A DNA stretch of 64,000 nucleotides from Rhizomys pruinosus (taxonomy: Eukaryota > Chordata > Mammalia > Rodentia > Spalacidae): the NCBI GenBank assembly GCA_009823505.1, contig VZQC01009601.1:4771538-4835537 (forward strand), in the 5' to 3' direction. Position numbers and translations under genes: made by a program. Positions 43,673 to 54,003 of this stretch are shown here, piece by piece. The notes under the pieces are model-generated. The model saw only the letters and a list, made by a program, of their open reading frames with translations, made no database searches and was not told the DNA's origin. Each line of letters begins with the position of its first letter. Position 1 is the first letter of the stretch.

Positions 43673-43790
43673 ACCTGAGTGTGGTGGCTTATGTCTGTAA
43701 TCCCAGCAGTGGCGAGACTAAGACAGGAGGATGGTGAGTCTGAGGACAGCCTGGGCTACATAGTTAGATGATGTCTCAAAAAAAAAATCT
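43673..43790 (+). mobile_element. Old B1/B4-like SINE
   Basis: GAGTGTGGTGGCTTATGTCT, GACAGCCTGGGCTACATAG and GATGATGTCTCAAAAAAAAA. Confidence 0.75.
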
Positions 43791-45925
43791 TGCTCGAGAA
43801 GCCAGCTCTCAGACAGGAGTTTTGGAGAGAACAGTTCAGAGCTGACTCAGAAACACAATTTTCTACATCACGTGTAGTCCAGTGTCCCTCCAGCCTGACT
43901 TTGAATTTGAGTCACCAAACTCCAAAGATCGTTGCTTAAGTCAATAGCAGCACGGCCACTGGCAATGGGTTGTATCCCTTTCCCACGGTAGAGAACATCC
44001 GCCCCCCACCTCTGGGCCATCCTCTTTGAAGCTCCTACAGAAATGAATTGGTGATCAAAGTATTGCACGGAAGTCATAGAAAGGAGACCCGGAGGCTACA
44101 GCCAGCATCACCCTCTGTGGCACTGGATAAAACCTTCTCGACTCCCTGCCAACCACCCTGCTTTTAACACAATCTGTCAAACCATCACACTATAATAGAC
44201 CAGGCTAGAGCCCTCCTTGATGTCCTGAGATGATGTCTTTCGTATCCTGCCGTAGACCAGGGTATCTCAGCTTTTTCCAGGCCCACCCTTAAAGGAAAAG
44301 GAAGAACAAATGGTTTGGGAGATCAAGCAGGGTAGACCTGCCAACCTCATTTTCCCAAGCTCTGTGGTCCCCATAAAAAGCCCCTTGTATACTGCCTCCA
44401 AGTGCTACTTGTAAAGTAAGTCCCTCTGGCTTTCTCCCACCAGCTTCCAGGAGCCCAAAGGTCAGTTGACAAATTAATGAAAGGTTCTGGATTTTTGGAG
44501 AAAACCAGACAGGACTGTGGGGCGGGCCACATGTCCTGTTACCCCTGACCATCCAATCCAGGAGCACGGGCCCTGCCCTGAGCTGTCACTCAATCAGGGA
44601 AGCCCTCCTTGACCCCCTGGGAGCCCCAGGACAGCCTCCCGGGCAGTTCATGAGAGCCATTTCTGGCTCCCACGGGAGCTGTGAAATGAGGTGATCAGAA
44701 AGACATTCATAGCAGGGTAGGGGACCTTGCTCTATGCTTATTAAAAATCTTTTGTGTACCATAGAATAAGTCCAGTCTTGTCGGGTTTGCTCTCCCAGCA
44801 CTTAACTTCTTCGGGGCCTGATGAGCTGAAACGCTTTAGTTAGTCCATGAGACCAAAGACCCTCCTTGGCCTTTGACTGGCTCTAAGCCTCTTTTATGCA
44901 GCCATCATAATTAGACAGTGGACGACCTGGTGGCCCAAGGTGCCTACTCCTACTCTCCACATCCCTGTCGTGCCTCAAAGGACTCACACGAAGTGCCAGG
45001 CTGGAAGAACAGTCTGGAAGGAAAGCCCGTTGTCAAACAAATCATCGTTCCGGGAACACAAAGCCCCGGGGACCCTTGGGGTGCTGCTGACACTCAGGCC
45101 GGCAGCATCAGAGAGTTGCGTCTCCTGTGTGGCACCGAAGCCCCAAGTTTGGAGACAAAAAGCTGGCTGCTGGCCAGCAGCAGGGGTGGCGGACACCTTA
45201 TCTAAACAAAGGGAAAGCGGATAGAGTGTGAGAGGAAGGGGCGGGTGGACGCAGTGTGGGTGGTTTCGTGTTGCAATTTTTTTTTTCTTTTGTGGCCTTG
45301 TTTTCTTTTTTTAATCTATTCAGTTTTGTAGTATTCAACAGCCAGGCGCTTGCCAAAACCTGGCAGCGATACCCACCTGGCCATTTCCAGTCTAAACGGC
45401 TTCTGTCAACTTTTACAACCCTGCGCTAAAACTCCAGGCACGTCTCTTATTGCCAGCGCCAGGTTATTTATTTACCCAGCCTGTCTGGCCTCCCATTTTT
45501 CATGTGTGTTACCCCTGCAGTTGCTTCAACTTCCCTCCAGCCCTTAAAATGCCAGTAAACGCCCAGTCCAATTTAGAGCTAGGAGGTGTGGAGTACTTCA
45601 TCTCTTCAGGCGCCTGCACTGGTTAATGTCATTTTCAGCTCTGTTCAGCTTGGGACCCAAAGCAAGAGGAAGACTTCTGCATTGTGAAAATTGCTCTCTT
45701 TCGCTGGAAACCATTGTTACTAATAATAGCCTCACAGGCGCGCCCATCAAAAAGCCCGCATGGCCCCTGCCTGCAGGGGTAGGGTGCACACATGCATGAC
45801 TCAAAGGGGACACGGCTGACCCAGGTCAGTTGGTGAGGAGCACAGCTACAGCCACTCCATGTCTTAGAACCGTGCTCGTGTTCTGAAACTGGGCCTTTCA
45901 TTCTTTTCTTTAATCCTTTACGCAA

Positions 45926-45928
<3 letters not shown>
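43791..45928. other. Unique sequence; two stretches worth testing for conservation
   Basis: 43868-44077 minus strand is a 69-codon frame with balanced composition; a TTCATTTCTGTAG acceptor-like string lies just inside its start. 45290-45760 is repeat-free with many CpGs (CAGGCGCTTGCC, CAGGCGCGCCC). Neither shows a family I can name. Confidence 0.3.
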
Positions 45929-45961
<33 letters not shown>

Positions 45962-45985
45962 TGTCTGTCTGTCTGTGTCTGTGTG
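45929..45985. repeat. (TG)n/(TCTG)n microsatellite
   Basis: About 16 TG units then TCTG units. Confidence 0.95.
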
Positions 45986-46395
45986 GCTTTGAAATCATCC
46001 CAGCAAAGGGGGGCGGGGGTTCATGGTTGAGCCTGACCCGGTGCAATGCAGAATATATTGTTTCTTTCAGAGCGTGGCTAGCAGATCTACACGCGAATCA
46101 CAGATCAAACACAGCGGGTAGAAACAATGGCAGGAAAGCAGACCCAGAATGAATCAGTTCCTTGATCCTGCTAGACCAAAAAATTAAAGCAGAGCACTCC
46201 TGGGGTTTTTAACCCAGATAAGACTTCAGCCACGGCCATGGTGCCATGTTCCTAAATTGCTCTTTTCAGCTCCCTTTTTCTGTGGATGAGATGTAGAATA
46301 CGGAGTGAGCAGGGTCGAGTTCTGCCGGTCCATCTGGATTTCTTCAAGATGACATATCTGCATCCCTTTGCCTTCGGTGTGTGCACAGGCACATG
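45986..46395. other. Unique sequence
   Basis: Nothing recognised. The minus frames here run into CA-repeat translation. Confidence 0.4.
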
Positions 46396-46406
46396 CGCGC
46401 GCGCGT

Positions 46407-46442
<36 letters not shown>
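46396..46442. repeat. (GC)(CA)n microsatellite
   Basis: GCGCGCGCGTG followed by about 18 CA units. Confidence 0.95.
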
Positions 46443-46446
<4 letters not shown>

Positions 46447-47948
46447 GCTTGTTTTACCTTTCCCCTAGAACCAAACAGGATAGACTCTACCATTTCTTCC
46501 AACAGGGTAAAAAAGAAGAAAACAAAAACAACCTTTCCTGCTGATACCAGCTCTTAAAGGAGAAAAATTCTCAAAGGAAACAAAGTTCTAGTCCCCAGCC
46601 TGAGCCTTGTTCTCCATCAGCAAGGGAGGATATAGCCCTTCGCTCTCAAAGTTCTGTTTAAATGTGTAGGTGGTCTGGCTCAGTCAGCTGGGTTTTATGT
46701 CAGCATTGACCCAGGGCTGACCCCAGTCCTGAGGATCCCTCATCCCCTGCTAGCTGAGTGCTGGAGGGTGGAGCTCACTTGTGAAGGAGGCCAGCCCGCC
46801 TCCGGCCTACTGATGGTCCACTAAGGCCACCCTGTCGGGCTGGTCAGCTGCAGCCACGTCCTCTCATGACCCCTGCTCTAATCCTGAGGACACCCTTTAT
46901 TTAGACACCACAGTCCAGCCTGATCTTCAAGTCCCAGATTGACTGACTGGAGCCAAGCCAGGCATGGCCACAGGCTGCCTCCAGAAGACTCTCCCAAGGA
47001 AGGCACAGAGGCCTGAGGAGCCAGGACAGGCTGGAGCAGGCTCTGGCGCAGCTGGACAACAGAACCTACATAGATCTGGGTTGGAAGTCCAGCTGCGTTG
47101 CCAACTCTGACCTTGCTGGGGTGTAGACACTCTGACCCTGGCGCCTCCTGCATCTAGAAAGAAGGCTGTGTGAGGATGGAGCAAAGACAGACTTGTAGGT
47201 GCCGGCCTTGAAATATTCAGTGAGGCAGTCCCAGCCAGTTCTCCCTGATTAGAAGTAGAGGTTCCAAGACAACCAGTGGGAGAATGGGGACTAGAACAGG
47301 TGTCAGCCGAAGTGTGACGCTTTCTCTCTATGAGCCAAGCCACCATGCCCAGGTCTACCTGCTCCCCTTGAACGATTCTAAGCAGGTGGAAAGGGGGTCT
47401 CATCCCCCCACTCACGCACACACACCTGGGAGCCTGGCCTGGCCCCTTAAGGGCTTGCAAGACCAAGGCAGCCTCTTCTTGGTCTTAGGAGCCTGCATTT
47501 GGATAAGTACGGAGGCACAAGCTATATGGGAGCATATACACCCTACCCCAAGTCCCTCCCCTCTCAGAGCAAAGGGAATAGGGGACATGACTTCTCTCCC
47601 AGAGACTCACTTTTCCCAGGCTTCAGATTCCTCTGAGGTGACTAACACAGGACTAGGAGGATGGCCACAACTCCTTGAGGAGCTGAGGGAACATAGAGCA
47701 AGCCTGTGTAGAAATTCTCTTGGTGCGACAGCGACTGCACCATACTTTCCCTCACCAGGCAGGTGACCATGCAGACCCCTGACATAGGAGTGCCTCAGGG
47801 AAGCTGGCCAGAGGCACCACAGAAAGATGGCCTGGAAAGCCCAGCTTTAATCCATCACCACATGGGCCCCAGGGAAACCTGAGGGCCACCAACTCTTCCC
47901 AGGGAGCCTGGACCCACAGCCAGGGAATCCAAAGGTGTGGCTCATCCT
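46443..47948. other. Unique sequence, no gene recognised
   Basis: Overlapping frames at 46927-47466 (minus) and 47284-47766 (plus) have no domain. No repeat family identified. Confidence 0.4.
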
Positions 47949-47966
47949 CTTTCTCTCTCTGTCTCT

Positions 47967-48002
<36 letters not shown>

Positions 48003-48035
48003 TTCTCTGCCTCTGTGTCTCTGTCTCTGTCTCTT
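47949..48035. repeat. (TC)n/(TCTG)n microsatellite
   Basis: TCTCTGTCTCTCAG, then about 14 TC units, then CTGTCTC variants. Confidence 0.93.
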
Positions 48036-49417
48036 CCCATCCCTTATATAACTGCCTCCTTCACTCTATCACTGGCCTCTTTTGGGAGCGCACACTATAA
48101 ACTATAGACGTGAGAATCCCTATGGCTTGTCCTCCTCCTCCAACGTCATTACTTAAGATACGATGTTAGCTTTTATGGAGGCAAAGCCAACAGGGATTCG
48201 ATCACCAACCCCTACCCCATCCCACCACAACCCCTGCTCTCTAAGAGCTTCCGTTCTGGTAAGGGGGTACTTCCCTGTGTGCTCCGTGCCAGATGGAGAT
48301 CTCTCTCTGTTTACCCTGCCACAGAGCACAGGGCGGCAGGCTCTCTGTTGAGTGCATAGAACATGGAGTGGACAGACAGGTAAGGACGAGCAATGAGGAG
48401 GCCGATCACAGCAGGCGGGCCGGGGAGGCTCACCTAGGGTGCTCGGACTTTCTCCAGAGGGCAGTGGGGAACCATGGAAGGGTTACTGCGAGATACACAC
48501 TTATTTTTGAGAGTTTCCCATGGCTTCCCATGGGAAGATTTGAGGGGGGAAAAAAAGTGAGAGGTTTCTGTCAGTCTTCAAGTTCGAGAAGTCACTGGGC
48601 AAGAGCTCTGGGGCACGGGCAGGAAGCACAGCAAAAGCTGGCCAGCTGAGCACCATTCTTCCGGGGCAGACACGTTCAGAAGGAGGCGTTCCGCACTCTA
48701 GAGCCAGGTCCCTTGGAGCCTAATATGCCACAAACCCCAAGGGTCAAAAATGTTGCCCTGCCCTCCAAGACAAAACACAAGAATGGACCTGGACAGCAGA
48801 CAAGCCACGTGGAGCCCCTTTATCCCTTGGGATATGTGTACTTGGGGGTTCCCCCCCTGCCTCAGCTCAGCCCTGCTTTTCTCCTCCCTCTAACCTCCTT
48901 AACTTGGCCACAAGTGGAGTCAGTCAGGATGAGGGGTGTTCTGTCCCTGTCTCTGTCAGTGGCAGGAGAGGTTTGGTTGTGACACCTTGCACTATTCCTC
49001 AGGGACTCTCAGCTGGGGCTTTCTACAAGTCTGCTGACATGCTGGGAGGTGACAGGCTGAGCTGAGGCCTGAGGTGGGGAGAGAACACCAGGGGAAAGAT
49101 GCTCTGCATTAGGATGCAGCGCCAGTCCTCCGGCCTTTTCTCCAGTGTGTCTGGGTGCTTTGGCCAAACACTGTGTGCAGAGCCGCAGGGAACAGGACAG
49201 GACAAGGTGCCCAGAACCAAGAGTTCCAGAAGACAAGGACACATTTGTCAGGGTTCTGAGAACCTCTGGATGCCACAGGCTCCAGGGTTTGGCCCAGGCT
49301 CCCTGGAGGAGCCCGGGGAGTTGGGGTTAAACCCCCATGCCCCGCCTTTCTACCTGGGTCCCCCTTTCCCAACTTTCACAGCCCCTAGCAGAAGTCAGCT
49401 TCTTTCAATGGTCTGTT
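48036..49417. other. Unique sequence, no gene recognised
   Basis: The plus frame at 49099-49671 (190 codons) overlaps an ID-like fragment on the opposite strand and lacks any known domain. It is not supported as a gene. Confidence 0.4.
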
Positions 49418-49492
49418 TGTTTGTGGTGCAGGGGACTGAACTCAGGGTCTCACACTTGCTAGACAAGTCCTCCACCCCTGAGCCACATCAGT
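49418..49492 (-). mobile_element. ID-like SINE fragment, minus strand
   Basis: GGTGCAGGGGACTGAACTCA, CACACTTGCTAGACAAGTCC and CCACCCCTGAGCCACATC. Confidence 0.8.
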
Positions 49493-49739
49493 CTACAGTC
49501 AATGCCCTGCCAATGAGGGAGGGGCTGCAGCATGGGGGTGGACTGCAAGGAGTGTCTGTAGGATGCAGCTACAAGTTTTTCTGGCTCCTGTCCCTTAGGA
49601 GTTCACAGCATAAGAGGGAAACAGATATTATAGTCAGGACCACCCATCATGCAATCAGATATGGCAGCTAAGTGCCTGGCTAGCCTTAGTGATGGGGAAG
49701 AGCGCTGGGGGAAGATCAGGTCTCAAGCATGCAGCACCT

Positions 49740-49882
49740 GCCTTGCGGCCACTGTATTAACTCACCCTTTTCTGAGCAGAGTTCTCAAGCAGGCGCTAGT
49801 GCCAACCCCATTTTCCAAATCAAGAGGGGCTGGGGGCCAGAGAGACAGAGTAGCTTACCCAAGGTCACATGGATGGAAGGGA
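49740..49882 (-). mobile_element. MIR-like SINE fragment, minus strand
   Basis: CCCATTTTCCAAATCAAGAG and TAGCTTACCCAAGGTCACAT match the antisense MIR core. Confidence 0.75.
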
Positions 49883-49984
49883 GATGTGTGCCAAGTGGTG
49901 GGACTCCAGAGTTCTGTGTCCTTAAACCACCAGACCAAAGGAATAATCTCTGGGAGTGCTGGGAATCACAGTCTTGGATCTGGC

Positions 49985-50065
49985 AGGGCTTGTAAATGGC
50001 CTTGGGCAAATCCTTCACTAAGCCTCGTTTTCCTCACCAACAAAATGGGGACAGCGATCTCTTCT
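49985..50065 (+). mobile_element. MIR-like SINE fragment, plus strand
   Basis: CCTTGGGCAAATCCTTCACT and CACCAACAAAATGGGGACAG. Confidence 0.75.
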
Positions 50066-50807
50066 CAGGCTGCTAGAAGAAGGAAAGAAACCCAGGAGTA
50101 TGGGGGTCCCAGTCCACGGTCCCCACAGCATAAACCTTTCACGCTCATTCATTTAAGTTGGTGGGAAGGAACCAGGTAGATAAGGAGCTGGTACAGGTAC
50201 CCTTAAGGATGGGAAATTCAGGAAGGGTTTATGAAGTAAAGCTGGTGCTTATCACTGCCAGAAGAGCCAGGTCCCAGAGCATCCCTCCCAAGATCTTCCG
50301 TCTAGCTTATCTCACCCAGGGCTCCTCAAGGTATGGATCACCACCTTAAAAGATGGTCTGCAGCCAAGGCCCAAGGGCCCCAGTTAGCTGATATCCAGAA
50401 GAACCTGAATCTGGCACACAGGCCCCTCAGAGTAAAAGGGGAAGAAGGAGCCCCATACCACCCCCTCTAGGAGCCTGGAGTTAGCTTCCCACAGGAAAGC
50501 ATCCCTCAGCCGCCACCCCCTGCAGCTAGACTGCAGATGGCTCCCTAATGTGATTGAGGGCCCTCCCTGGCTGGCAGCCACCAGCCTCACATGCAATTAG
50601 GGGAAAATAATGTGTAAAGGAGGCTGGATCTTGCCCTGGGAGCTGGATCCTGCACTGAGCTGCTGCGGGCAGGCAGGCAGGCAAAGCTGGCTTCCTCCCA
50701 AGCTACAGTCCTGGGGAGATCCCCTCACGGCCCCTCTCCACCCCATGCCAAGGGACATGGTACAGACCTCTGTCACTATGCACTGGACACGTCTTTCGCT
50801 GAGCACC
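50066..50807. other. Unique sequence, no gene recognised
   Basis: Only a small (GGCA)n run near 50668. No supported exon. Confidence 0.4.
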
Positions 50808-50870
50808 TTTCTTTCTTTCTTTCTTCATTCATTCATTCATTCATTCATTCATTCATTCATTCTTTCATTC
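50808..50870. repeat. (TTTC)n(ATTC)n microsatellite
   Basis: TTTC units followed by about eleven ATTC units. Confidence 0.95.
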
Positions 50871-51249
50871 TGTGGCGTGTACAGTCAGACTCTTCCTTCC
50901 TCTGAAGCCCTGGCTGGCCTCCCCAGTTTTAGGGTTACAGGTGTGAGCTACCAACTCTGGCTCTCTACCTCACTGTACCTGTTGGAAATATCTGCTTCCA
51001 GCTCCATCTCTTCCACGTCACTTTAACAAAACCCCTCCCATCTCACACACGGACACCTGTGCACACAGGTCACAGTTGACCTTCCTCTCTCTGTGCCTCC
51101 TTTGTGGCTTGTACCCACCTTTACTAAAGAGAGTGCCACTTGGTATCATGCAATTTCTTTCTTTTACCTGCACAGCCTCCAGTTCTAGTTGATACTGGTT
51201 GGGTACCAGATGACCCAAAATTGAATGGTTTAAAACAATGGCACTTCTT
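50871..51249. other. Mostly unique; weak B1-like fragment
   Basis: TTTTAGGGTTACAGGTGTGAG at about 50927 may be an old SINE scrap. Otherwise nothing recognised. Confidence 0.35.
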
Positions 51250-51441
51250 TTTTATTTTATTTTTTTTTTTTTTTTTTTATTTTTATTTTTTTGTCTTTTT
51301 GAGACAGGGTCTCCCTGTAGCCCCAGCTATCCTGGAACTCACTATGTAGACCAGGCTGGCTTTGAGCTCACAGAGATCCATCTGCCTACCTTTGCCTCCC
51401 AAGTGCTAGGATTAAAGGCATGCACCACCATGCTCGGCTAT
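51250..51441 (-). mobile_element. B1 SINE with long tail, minus strand
   Basis: A T-run of about 40 (its antisense A-tail), then GAGACAGGGTCTCCCTGTAG through AGGCATGCACCACCATGC. Abuts the antisense L1. Confidence 0.94.
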
Positions 51442-52740
51442 TTATTATTATTATTATTGTTTTGTTGTTGTTGTTGCTGTTGTTTCCAATATGCATCACT
51501 CCCAACTGCTTTGGACAAAAGCTCAAGGGGCCGTGCACAAGAAATACAACTAGGTAATTGACACTAGCATCCACAGATGAGGGATACCATTCATTGTTTT
51601 TCTGGAACTGTGTTACTTCACTCAGCATGATATCCTCTAGCTCCAGCCATTTTCCTGCAAAGCTCATGATGTCATCTTTCTTTACTGCTGCATAGAACTC
51701 CATTGTGTAGCTGTACCACATTTTCTCTATCCACTCATCAGTTGGGGGCCATTTGGTTGGTTCCAGCTCCTTGCTATTGTGAAGAGAGCTGAAATAAACA
51801 TGGCCGTGCATGTATCTCTGCGGTGGGGTGAGTCTTGAGGTATATTACCCAGGAGTGTTATGGTGGGTAGGTGGCAGTTCATTCCAAGTCTTCCAAGGGT
51901 TCTCCACACTGCTTTCCATAGTGGCTGTACAAGTTTACATTCCCACCAGCAGTGGATGACTGTTCCCCTTTCTACTCAACCTCTCTAGCACTTGGTATCA
52001 TTTGTTTTCTTGACCTAGCCAGTCTTATTGGTGTAAGATGATATCTCAAAGTGGTTTTGATTTGCATTTCCTTAATGATTAGTGATGTTGAACACTTCTT
52101 AAGCTGTTTCTCAGCCATCTCTAATTCCTCATTTGTGAAGTCTCTGTTCAGCTCTTTGCTCCATTTATTGAGTGGGTCATTTGTTTTCTTCTTTGTTTTT
52201 TGAGTAGTTTATATATTCTGGAAATCAATGCTTTGTCAGATGTTTCTGCAGTGAAGGTTTCCTCTACTCTGTGGGATTTCTCTTCACTTTCTTGATTGTT
52301 TCTTTTGATGTACAAAGCCTGAGTTTAATGAGGTCCCATTTGTCAATTGATACCTTAATTCTTTGCGCAGCTGCTGTCTGATTTAGGAAGTCTTTTCCTA
52401 CACCTATGTCTTGTAGTCTGCTGCCAACTTTTTCTTCTATCGCCTTCAGAGTTTGGGGTTTCACGTTGAGGTCTTTGATCCATCTGGAGTTGACTTTTGT
52501 ACAGGGCGAGAGGTAGGGGTTTAAATTCTTCTACAAGTGGTGATCCAGTTTTGCCAACACACTTGCTGAAGATGCTGTCTTTTTCCATTGTGGCTTCTTC
52601 GGCCCCCTTGTCAAATATGAGATGGCTGAAATTGTATGTGCTCAGGTTTGGATCTTTGGTTTTGTTCTATTGGTCAACAGGTCTGTTTTTGTGCCAGTAC
52701 CAGGCTGTTTTTATGACTATAGCCTGGTAGTATAGTTTGT
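51442..52740 (-). pseudogene. 5'-truncated L1 retrotransposon, ORF2 C-terminal remnant
   Basis: On the minus strand the reading resembles the C-terminal region of L1 ORF2p, the reverse transcriptase/endonuclease protein that copies L1 RNA into DNA in the nucleus. Visible pieces include [14 protein letters not shown] (near 52270), PLLGNIPQDSP (51850-51880), TDEWIEKMWYSYTMEFYAAV (51680-51740) and MLSEVTQFQ (about 51610-51635). They fall in at least two frames, so frameshifts break the gene. The reverse-transcriptase and endonuclease domains and the 5' half are absent. The 3' end carries TAA/CAA-type simple sequence (51442-51485). Truncation at about 52740 is the usual outcome of incomplete L1 insertion. 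It is inactive. Confidence 0.95.
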
Positions 52741-52779
52741 TTGTTTTTTGTTTTTGTTTGTTTTTATTGATGCTTTGTG
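52741..52779. repeat. T/GTTT-rich junction at the L1 5' end
   Basis: GTTTGTTTTTTGTTTTTG simple sequence between the L1 truncation point and the inverted-repeat arm. Confidence 0.7.
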
Positions 52780-52866
52780 TCACTGAAGTGGGATGGTTGG
52801 CCTGAGCCTTCTTTCTCCTATGGCAACCCTGCCCTTCTACTGGGCCATTATCCCCCTGGGAGTCTC
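52780..52866 (+). repeat. Inverted repeat, left arm
   Basis: Contains TTTCTCCTATGGCAACCCTG and GGCCTGAGCCTTCTT. Its reverse complement recurs at 53922-54003 with only a few mismatches over about 75 bp (e.g. CTACTGGGCC against CTACCGGGCC). Confidence 0.88.
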
Positions 52867-53921
52867 AAGTTCCCAACACAGCATCACCATCTCCACCCCC
52901 TCATTTCCGCTGCTCTGTCCCCATCGGGGAGAGGGGAAGCCCTCACCTGCATATCTGTCTTTGTCTTTGACCATGAATCAGTCTATCCCAGGCTCTTTGC
53001 CTTAACCCCCCTCACACACACACACTCAAGGCTGCTGGACAAGCTCTGGGGACCTCTTGGGTTCCCTCAATTTGAGTGGCTGTCTATGGAGACACATGGA
53101 TGGCCCTCTTTTCAACTTCAGCAGACTGGATTCTTCTCGCTAAAGGCTAAGTACTCGCTGAGTGCAAGTTGGAGAAATTGAGGCCACCATGGGGTTATTT
53201 CTGAGGGAAAGAAGGGCCTGCTGTGGCAGCGCCAGCCCCATCCACCTCCCACAAGAACTGGGGACCATTATCTTTACATTGGGGAAAATTCTGTCTCGTG
53301 TTTCAAGAAAAACAGCCAAATCTGGCTGCACCTTCTGTGAATACGTACACTGTGGGGAGCACAAGAGTTTAACTGTTAAAGGTGCTGCAAAGCAAGGGAA
53401 CAAGGAGGTTTCAATCCAGGATGGCCTTGCAGCGTCCACAAGGAAGGATCTGGTGCAGTCCCTGCAGTTAAGGTGCTAGGTGTGAGACACCTGAAAGACA
53501 GCCCTTGCACTGGCAGGGGCTGGGCACACAACCGGGCTGCTGGGTCCTCAGAAATGGACAAAGATGGAGTTCCTGAGAGCCTCATGTCAGGGCTCATTAA
53601 GGTGGTCCCCAATCTAGGACATGTTCCTTCATAAGAAGAGGAAGTAAGGGGCCAGGCATGGTGGCACTTTGCAAACCAGGACAAAGTGACGATATTGGTG
53701 TGGGCTGGGAGGACAATTTTTTGAGGTATTCTCCAGGGATAATACACCATAATCCTGAATCTATCTACATATCTAATGGAAGGAGAGCCCTTGCATTTTG
53801 GGAAATGAAAGGAATACAGGGCTGTGGTCGAAATCTCTAATTTGCCTTTTTTTTTCTGCCATGAAGCTGAAAACAGACATCGGGCTGTAGCAGTAAGCTC
53901 TCCATGAAAGCTGTCTTTAAC
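52867..53921. other. Spacer between inverted-repeat arms
   Basis: About 1.05 kb of unique sequence with short frames on both strands, none recognisable. Confidence 0.4.
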
Positions 53922-54003
53922 AGTCCCGGGGGATAGTGGCCCGGTAGAAGGGCGGGGTTGCCATAGGAGAAAGAAGGCTCAGGCCAAACATCCCACTGCT
54001 GTC
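53922..54003 (-). repeat. Inverted repeat, right arm
   Basis: CCGGTAGAAGGGCGGGGTTG and GAGAAAGAAGGCTCAGGCC are the inverted counterpart of the left arm. Confidence 0.88.
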
